Shown here in pieces: positions 5,800-9,557 of a DNA stretch of 9,557 bases (the stretch's first letter is position 1; each line of letters starts with the position of its first letter). Location: assembly GCA_023271515.1 (NCBI GenBank), contig JALPXQ010000049.1, positions 1 to 9,557 on the forward strand, given 5' to 3'. The notes under the pieces are model-generated. The model saw only the letters and a program-made list of their open reading frames with translations, ran no database searches and was not told the DNA's origin. The position numbers and the translations under genes were made by a program. The DNA is from Dehalococcoidia bacterium (lineage in GTDB: Bacteria; Chloroflexota; Dehalococcoidia; SZUA-161; SpSt-899).

Positions 5800-6471
5800 A
5801 GCTTGATGTACGTATGTCGGGACTGGGGGGGGCAGGGCATGGTTACTGCCGCCAACCTACTGGGAATGGCCGCAGTGAACGATGGAAATTATAGCATCGT
5901 GATCCCCTTTTTCGGAGCGGAGAAAAGGCTGGCCCCCACAGAGAGCTATGTCCGAATTTCATCGCAGAAGGTTTATGAGAAGGGGGAAGTCGGCTATCCC
6001 GACGTTATCATGGTCTTTCACCCCGAGGTGATCACCAAGGGCAAATGCTATACCATGCCCTTTTATTACGGCTTACGCCCCAATGGGTGGCTGATTATCA
6101 ATGCTGAAAGCCCGCTCCTCTCCGAAGAGGATGCTCGCAGCATTGCCGACCTGAATGTCAGGGTTCTCTATGTGCCGGCGTCCCGGATTGCGCTCGATGT
6201 GGCCGGCACTGAGCTGGCCACCAATATGTCTTTACTGGGTGGGCTGGCGGGTGCCACCGATATCGTTACCCTGGAGGGACTGGAAAAGGCAATATCACAA
6301 AGATTTGGCGGTGGAAAATTCATTGCCTCGGCAACCACCGCCGCCCTTGACGATGTGCTCAAGAAAAAGTATGCCAAGACACAGGAGCTGCTGGAAAAGA
6401 ATATGGCTGCCATCCGGAAGACCTGTGAGTTCGTTAAGAATAGTCCTTCCGCAGATTCAACCCCTTCATAA
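5796..6471 (+). CDS. 2-oxoacid:ferredoxin oxidoreductase, gamma subunit (PorC-like), frameshifted at a G8 run
   Basis: Gamma subunit of the oxidoreductase. From ATG 5796 the first frame reads MKLDVRMSGLGG and then fails, stopping at 5892. The +1 frame continues with GQGMVTAANLLG and runs to 6471. Joining them by removing one G from the eight-G run at 5825-5832 gives the family-standard N-terminus MKLDVRMSGLGGQGMVTAA and a protein of about 224 residues. The remainder carries FGAEKRLAPTESYVRIS, the hallmark GAE-R-x-A-P segment of PorC/KorC proteins. The C-terminal helix is lysine-rich and ends NSPSADSTPS. The rest of the frame is intact for more than 210 codons, so the lesion is recent, is a sequencing or assembly slip, or is bypassed by slippage. 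The downstream open frame alone could start at TTG 5803 or ATG 5806, but this loses the first half of the glycine motif and has a badly spaced ribosome site. Confidence 0.88.
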
Positions 6472-6492
6472 CGCTTTATACAGAGATTCAAC

Positions 6493-6708
6493 ATGAGTGA
6501 GGCCTCACTTGCCCTCATGGTCTTCCTGGTGTGCTATGTGAGCCTCGTAGGTGTATTAGCAGCATCAGGTGAAACGATAATAAAGGGCAGAGGCAGAATA
6601 ATAAAGGGCAGAGGCAGGGCCTTGCTGAGCATACCTGTATTTCTGATCATAATAGGTTTGGCGATATGGGTCAGCCAGCTTATATGGTCAGCTGGCTTAT
6701 ACAGGTGA
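6493..6708 (+). CDS. Small two-helix membrane protein, function unknown
   Basis: A 71-residue protein with two hydrophobic stretches, about 5-24 and 45-68. They are joined by a very basic loop in which IIKGRGR occurs twice in a row (29-35 and 36-42). By the positive-inside rule the loop should be cytosolic, giving a hairpin topology with both ends outside. I do not recognise a family. The start ATG has only a weak AGAGA upstream, and the gene sits 21 bp after the gamma-subunit stop, so it is probably read from the same transcript. Two clear helices and a 71-codon open frame make it a plausible real gene, but codon-level evidence is limited by its length. A role as a small membrane partner of the neighbouring redox enzyme is only a guess from position. 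Confidence 0.6.
   Translation: MSEASLALMVFLVCYVSLVGVLAASGETIIKGRGRIIKGRGRALLSIPVFLIIIGLAIWVSQLIWSAGLYR
6577..6618 (+). repeat. In-frame 21-bp tandem duplication
   Basis: Two adjacent 21-bp units (6577-6597 and 6598-6618) differ only at the last base. Each begins ATAATAAAGGGC and encodes IIKGRGR. The near-perfect identity at DNA level indicates a recent duplication, which adds 7 residues to the basic loop without disturbing the frame. Confidence 0.9.
6673..6697 (+). repeat. Inverted repeat at the end of the small membrane gene
   Basis: AGCCAGC (6673-6679) and GCTGGCT (6691-6697) form a 7-bp stem with an 11-nt loop overlapping the last codons. The same stretch is also an imperfect direct repeat (GTCAGCCAGCTTATA against GTCAGCTGGCTTATA). 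No T run follows, so it is a poor terminator candidate. Confidence 0.4.
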
Positions 6709-6742
6709 AATGACAACCCATATATAGAGTCCTGCGGGTGGG

Positions 6743-6773
6743 TTGACAGATTCATTCAATCTCATTTTATAAT
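6743..6773 (+). promoter_or_regulatory. Sigma70-type promoter for the ferredoxin gene
   Basis: Perfect TTGACA (6743-6748) and TATAAT (6768-6773) hexamers are separated by 19 bp, longer than the optimal 17. Transcription would start near 6780, about 47 nt before the ferredoxin ATG. A 7-bp inverted repeat, CAACCCA (6714-6720) and TGGGTTG (6739-6745), overlaps the -35 box and might be an operator. Confidence 0.62.
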
Positions 6774-6826
6774 GGTTTATGCAAATGACTAGAAAACGAA
6801 ACAGAATCGGCATTTGAGGGGGCAAC

Positions 6827-7030
6827 ATGTATTACGCAGCATGCTTAAAGGAGGATCGATGTGACGGCTGTGGTGTTTGCATCGTCTCGTGTCCTGAGGC
6901 AAACGCTATAAAGCTCATAAAGCTCAATGGAAAAGCAAAGGTGATAGAGATTTGCGGGCTTCGGTGTAAGGGATGCGGGTTGTGTGTTGAAGCGTGTCCC
7001 AAAGATGCATTGGAGGTCGTGCTGAGATAG
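6827..7030 (+). CDS. 2[4Fe-4S] ferredoxin, probable delta (PorD-like) subunit
   Basis: A 67-residue protein with two classical cluster motifs, C12-x2-C15-x2-C18-x3-C22-P and C47-x2-C50-x2-C53-x3-C57-P. The second, RCKGCGLCVEACPKDAL, closely resembles the C-terminal motif of PorD/KorD delta subunits. The first, CDGCGVCIVSCPE, fits the first PorD motif. Two extra cysteines, C6 and C43, are present. It would carry electrons from the oxidoreductase core to soluble acceptors. The alpha, beta and gamma genes upstream lack a delta, so this is the obvious candidate, although it has its own promoter and is separated by the small membrane gene. A free ferredoxin is the alternative. GAGGGGG at 6816-6822 supports the start. 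The DUF1275-like gene follows after 44 bp with no promoter seen between. Confidence 0.88.
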   Translation: MYYAACLKEDRCDGCGVCIVSCPEANAIKLIKLNGKAKVIEICGLRCKGCGLCVEACPKDALEVVLR

Positions 7031-7074
7031 GGTGGGGCGGCAAGCGGTTGTTCTTATTGTAGGAGGTAACTGGA

Positions 7075-7776
7075 ATGAGTGCTCCGATGGATAGTGACAG
7101 GGGATGGCCAATGCTGTCCCGTCCATACTTACATACTCTGGCTGGAGCGATATTGGCATTCTGGGCCGGTACCATAAATACGATAACTACACTGACTATC
7201 ATGTTTGAGAGGTCGTCGCATATATCAGGAAGGCTGAATGACGTAGGAATGAATCTCGTCCTTGAGCCGATAGATTCGCTACTTGTCTTCACGATCTGGA
7301 TATCCTTTGTCTTTGGGGGTTATCTGGCTGGATTGGCACTCGACAACATGGGCTTTACACGCAGTCTATTCCTGATAGCCCCGCCGATTGGGCTAACCGC
7401 GCTTCTTGTTTCCAGGGGCATCTATGCTCCATCCGGAGACGACTATGGATTAGGCAGAATGATTATAGCCACCATTCTGCCGATCGCCATGGGCTACCAG
7501 AATGGACTTACGTCACAACTGCCCCGAATTGGCCGCAGCACACACTGGACAGGTAACTCGACTGATATTGGCGTTGCTCTGGCGAGGGGGAACTTCACTC
7601 TTGCCGTTCACAACACTACCAAGATTTTCTGGTTTTGCGCCGGATGTGCTCTCATGGGTTATATAATAGGAATTCAGAATATGTCCCCTGCATATGGGCT
7701 GGTAGTGGTAGCAATAGGCTACTTTGTTTCTAGTGTCTTTCTCCACTACGTGGATCGAGTCGTTAGTAAACAATGA
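7075..7776 (+). CDS. DUF1275/YoaK-like integral membrane protein
   Basis: A 233-residue protein with about six hydrophobic segments (roughly 21-44, 66-88, 97-113, 128-145, 182-200 and 206-224). MGYQNGLTSQLPRIG (139-153) followed by STHWTGNSTDIG (155-166) matches the conserved GxQN...T-x-x-TGxxTDxG signature of DUF1275 (YoaK, UPF0700). A related motif, SSHISGRLNDVG (47-58), occurs in the first half, consistent with an internal duplication. The function of the family is not established, and transport has been suggested only from topology. AGGAGGT at 7061-7067, 7 nt from the ATG, gives a strong ribosome site. It is probably co-transcribed with the ferredoxin gene. The second copy of the 40-bp repeat begins 16 bp after the stop. 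Confidence 0.78.
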   Translation: MSAPMDSDRGWPMLSRPYLHTLAGAILAFWAGTINTITTLTIMFERSSHISGRLNDVGMNLVLEPIDSLLVFTIWISFVFGGYLAGLALDNMGFTRSLFLIAPPIGLTALLVSRGIYAPSGDDYGLGRMIIATILPIAMGYQNGLTSQLPRIGRSTHWTGNSTDIGVALARGNFTLAVHNTTKIFWFCAGCALMGYIIGIQNMSPAYGLVVVAIGYFVSSVFLHYVDRVVSKQ

Positions 7777-7792
7777 GCCCCTGCCCACACCA

Positions 7793-7832
7793 CAAGATCA
7801 TCAGCGGGATTCTCCCCCGGAAACCCCCTAAA
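7793..7832 (+). repeat. 40-bp interspersed palindromic repeat, copy 2
   Basis: This matches the reverse complement of 1381-1420 at 38 of 40 positions, with substitutions only at 7805 and 7818. Both differences fall in the palindrome arms and are not compensatory, so this copy folds less well. It lies in the 281-bp gap between two convergent genes. The rest of that gap (7855-8057) has no supported gene, and I see no clear terminator with a T run for either strand. Confidence 0.72.
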
Positions 7833-7836
7833 CTTG

Positions 7837-7854
7837 TCCCCGCGAATGCGGGGA
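7837..7854. repeat. GC-rich palindrome in the convergent gap
   Basis: TCCCCGC and GCGGGGA form a perfect 7-bp stem around a GAAT loop, 4 bp after the 40-bp repeat. The form is typical of REP-like intergenic palindromes. It sits between convergent genes and might protect 3' ends or terminate weakly in both directions, but no T run follows it. Confidence 0.6.
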
Positions 7855-8057
7855 GCGGTTATGCCCTGAGGTTTTCAAGAAGCAGCAAAAAGAGGCCCTC
7901 ATCGAATGAAGGCTATGTCTTTAGAAAATCGGCCCCGGCTATGTGGTAAATGAGAAACGCTCCCCTGACTACTAGATATATCGATTTCAAGGAATCATGT
8001 CTGATGTCGTAATGCAAGACCTGACCCCCCTAGATAAGAGTGGCCTCCAGATCCATG

Positions 8058-9182
8058 CTATGTTCTCCGTCTGGCCCTCATGGCCTCTCTTACCCTCTCC
8101 TTTGCCAGCCTTTCGGCAGCCTCACTAGGGCAAATCTTCTCCCTATAAGCTAGATCCAGGACAGCTTTCACATTCTGCCGAATTCGCTCTTTTATAATCT
8201 GGAAAGACTCCTCTGCTGTTCTTCCTTTCAATTCTGCTGCTACGGCAATCACACCACCGGCATTGGCAACGAAATCCGGGACCACCAGGACGCCTTTGTC
8301 GGTGAGGTACTTTTCCGCCTCCGCTGTTACCGCAATATTAGCCCCCGGCACTATCATTCTGGCATTGATGTCCCTAACATTCTCCATGGTGATAACATCG
8401 GGCCTGGCTCCGGGCACTAAGATGTCCACATCTAGCTTGAACAGCTCTGTTACAGTCAAAGCCTGTCCACCTTTGTATTCCCTGTTCCATGGCCTGGCCG
8501 GCCTGCCAGTTTCCGGCTCGATTACCACCACGCCTTCATAATTCAGTCCTTTGGGATCATAGATAGCACCCTTGGAGTCACATATCGCTACTACCTTCAC
8601 GCCTTTGCTTGCCAGAAAGCGAAAGGCCGCTTTTCCTACAGCCCCAAAGCCTTCAATGGCAGCAGTGGCTGTTCCCATCTCTAGATTTATGTAACCGGCG
8701 GCCACCTCTGCTGCCTCTGCAACCCCATAACCTGTTGAGCCGATTTCGTCGATAGGAATGCCCCCAAGCACCTGAGGTAATCCACAAGCGCGGCCGGTCT
8801 TATCACGGATGATAGCCATGCAACGCTCGTCCAGCCCCATATCGGGCCCCGGGATATAATCCTGGTGGGGACGCAGGAATTCGGCATAAGCCCTGATGAG
8901 CTCGTGCTTGTTCGGAGCCTTCGGATCGCCTATGATTCCACCCTTTGCCCCACCATGGGGAAGACCGGCCATCGAGTTCTTCAGTGTCATCGCCCTGGCC
9001 AGACGGAAAACCTCTTCGGTGGTCAGATCAGGAACCATCCTTATGCCGCCGATTGCTGGACCAATGGCAGTATTGTCCACCACTAGAATTCCCCGTAGAT
9101 CAAGTTCCGGACCGTAAAAATACAGCACTTTCTCCGGGCCAAATTCATCAGCGTATCCGAAAATCTCTTTCTCAGCTCTCAT
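8058..9182 (-). CDS. Glu/Leu/Phe/Val dehydrogenase (amino-acid dehydrogenase)
   Basis: NAD(P)-dependent oxidative deaminase that interconverts an amino acid and its 2-oxoacid with release of ammonia. The 374 residues are shorter than typical glutamate dehydrogenases (about 415) and close to leucine dehydrogenases (about 365). The catalytic domain has GPAIGGIRM (41-49), K68 in MTLKNSMAG, K80 in PHGGAKGGI and Asp114 in GPDMG. The Rossmann domain has GFGAVG (178-183), with D202 after the second strand, an acidic residue that usually favours NAD. VANAGGV (305-311) is the family's C-terminal landmark. The GGAKGG and GPDMG blocks look like GDH, while NTAIGPAIGG and ARAMTLKN look like LeuDH, so the substrate is left open. 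AAGGAGG (complement 9189-9195) lies 6 nt before the ATG. Proximity to a 2-oxoacid oxidoreductase suggests a shared amino-acid fermentation route. Confidence 0.95.
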   Translation of the reverse strand: MRAEKEIFGYADEFGPEKVLYFYGPELDLRGILVVDNTAIGPAIGGIRMVPDLTTEEVFRLARAMTLKNSMAGLPHGGAKGGIIGDPKAPNKHELIRAYAEFLRPHQDYIPGPDMGLDERCMAIIRDKTGRACGLPQVLGGIPIDEIGSTGYGVAEAAEVAAGYINLEMGTATAAIEGFGAVGKAAFRFLASKGVKVVAICDSKGAIYDPKGLNYEGVVVIEPETGRPARPWNREYKGGQALTVTELFKLDVDILVPGARPDVITMENVRDINARMIVPGANIAVTAEAEKYLTDKGVLVVPDFVANAGGVIAVAAELKGRTAEESFQIIKERIRQNVKAVLDLAYREKICPSEAAERLAKERVREAMRARRRT

Positions 9183-9285
9183 CTATTGCCTCCTTATTTT
9201 TGTTCGTAACATGCGGTCGCACCCTATCATTCTGAACCCTTTCCCTCAGTAGATCGCTGAGAAAGTCTCCTTCCTCAGCCCTCAA
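9183..9285 (-). promoter_or_regulatory. Leader of the amino-acid dehydrogenase mRNA with alternative hairpins
   Basis: The expected transcript has about 100 untranslated nucleotides. Two small hairpins compete for the segment at 9256-9261: one pairs it with 9274-9279 (6 bp, 12-nt loop), the other pairs 9257-9261 with 9245-9249 (5 bp, 7-nt loop). No known riboswitch class is recognised. Confidence 0.35.
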
Positions 9286-9292
9286 TATCAAT

Positions 9293-9321
9293 AATATAGC
9301 AGTGAAACAAGAGATTGTCAA
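9293..9321 (-). promoter_or_regulatory. Sigma70-type promoter for the amino-acid dehydrogenase
   Basis: Read on the minus strand, TTGACA (complement 9316-9321) and TATATT (complement 9293-9298) are separated by 17 bp, matching consensus at 11 of 12 positions. Transcription would start near 9286 and run leftward into the dehydrogenase. Confidence 0.75.
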
Positions 9322-9374
9322 CAACAAAATGGGTATTATTGTTCTCCTCACTGGCCAAAAAACCATCCCATCAT

Positions 9375-9557
9375 CTATCTTTTACACCGTTTCTCTACAT
9401 CATTGAAATTCCTATGCCGCAAGAATACGCCATCAACGCACCACATTTTGGCAGATACCGATGGAGGGATTGCCCGTTGCCCCTCCTCTATGCCTTGCCG
9501 ATATGCCTCGTTGACAAGCAGTAGATTGTGTAGTAAACTAAGCTCAAATAGTATACA
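9375..9557 (-). CDS. Possible C-terminal end of an unidentified protein, cut by the window edge
   Basis: On the minus strand a frame of 60 codons enters from the right edge and stops at 9375. It contains no low-complexity sequence and includes the segments LLVNEAYRQGIEEGQRA and VFLRHRNFNDVEKRCKR. It is oriented like the dehydrogenase gene and ends about 54 bp before that gene's promoter, a natural position for an upstream gene. I do not recognise the family, and 60 open codons can occur by chance. An overlapping plus-strand frame (9315-9524) is less convincing because it would run through the promoter. If neither is real, this roughly 180-bp stretch is intergenic with nothing else visible. 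Confidence 0.33.
   Translation of the reverse strand, partial: CILFELSLLHNLLLVNEAYRQGIEEGQRAIPPSVSAKMWCVDGVFLRHRNFNDVEKRCKR

Noticed and set aside
5803..5808. TTG 5803 or ATG 5806 as the gamma-subunit start
   Set aside because: Either would give an N-terminus lacking the first half of the conserved glycine motif, and both are 13-16 nt from the Shine-Dalgarno. A frameshift from ATG 5796 explains the family match better.
6714..6745. CAACCCA/TGGGTTG inverted repeat as a definite operator
   Set aside because: It is only 7 bp per arm with 18 bp between, and no regulator is encoded nearby. It is mentioned with the promoter but not called on its own.
7855..8057. Possible small gene or RNA in the convergent gap
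   Set aside because: No frame with a start and ribosome site, no tRNA-like fold and no T-run terminator could be supported.
9315..9524. Plus-strand 69-codon frame at the right end
   Set aside because: It overlaps the dehydrogenase promoter, lacks a ribosome site and has no recognisable features.

Overview
This window looks like bacterial chromosome from a strict anaerobe. Sigma70-type promoters (TTGACW/TATAAT) and clear Shine-Dalgarno sites point to a bacterium. A ferredoxin-dependent 2-oxoacid oxidoreductase and an 8Fe ferredoxin point to anaerobic metabolism. Similar gene mixes occur in uncultured Dehalococcoidia (Chloroflexota) and in some Desulfobacterota, but the sequence alone does not fix the lineage. 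There are no rRNA, tRNA, transposase, phage or CRISPR features.

Region 1 (about 1-3012, + strand) holds housekeeping or repair genes. They are the 3' part of a DJ-1/PfpI-family gene, mutM (formamidopyrimidine-DNA glycosylase), a PPP-type metallophosphoesterase and a TatD-family metal hydrolase. The 86-bp gap after mutM holds a hairpin and one copy of a 40-bp repeat.

Region 2 (about 3005-6471) is the core of the window. A strong promoter embedded in the end of tatD drives a tight cluster. It encodes a protein resembling the CO dehydrogenase/acetyl-CoA synthase epsilon (CdhB-type) subunit, followed by the alpha, beta and gamma subunits of a 2-oxoacid:ferredoxin oxidoreductase. The gamma gene is broken, at least on paper, by one extra G in a run of eight Gs exactly at its GxGGxG motif. 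The alpha-beta gap carries two opposed arrays of 7-bp repeats.

Region 3 (6493-7776) has a 71-residue two-helix membrane protein with an in-frame 21-bp tandem duplication. After a separate promoter come a 2[4Fe-4S] ferredoxin resembling the delta (PorD) subunit and a six-helix DUF1275/YoaK-like membrane protein. A second copy of the 40-bp repeat, inverted and 38/40 identical, follows.

Region 4 (8058-9557, - strand) holds a Glu/Leu/Phe/Val dehydrogenase with its own promoter and a roughly 100-nt leader, and possibly the end of another gene at the right edge.

One plausible working model is amino-acid or 2-oxoacid fermentation. The amino-acid dehydrogenase makes a 2-oxoacid, and the oxidoreductase converts it to acyl-CoA with reduction of ferredoxin. 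The role of the CdhB-like protein in a cluster without any CO dehydrogenase catalytic gene is the most interesting open point.
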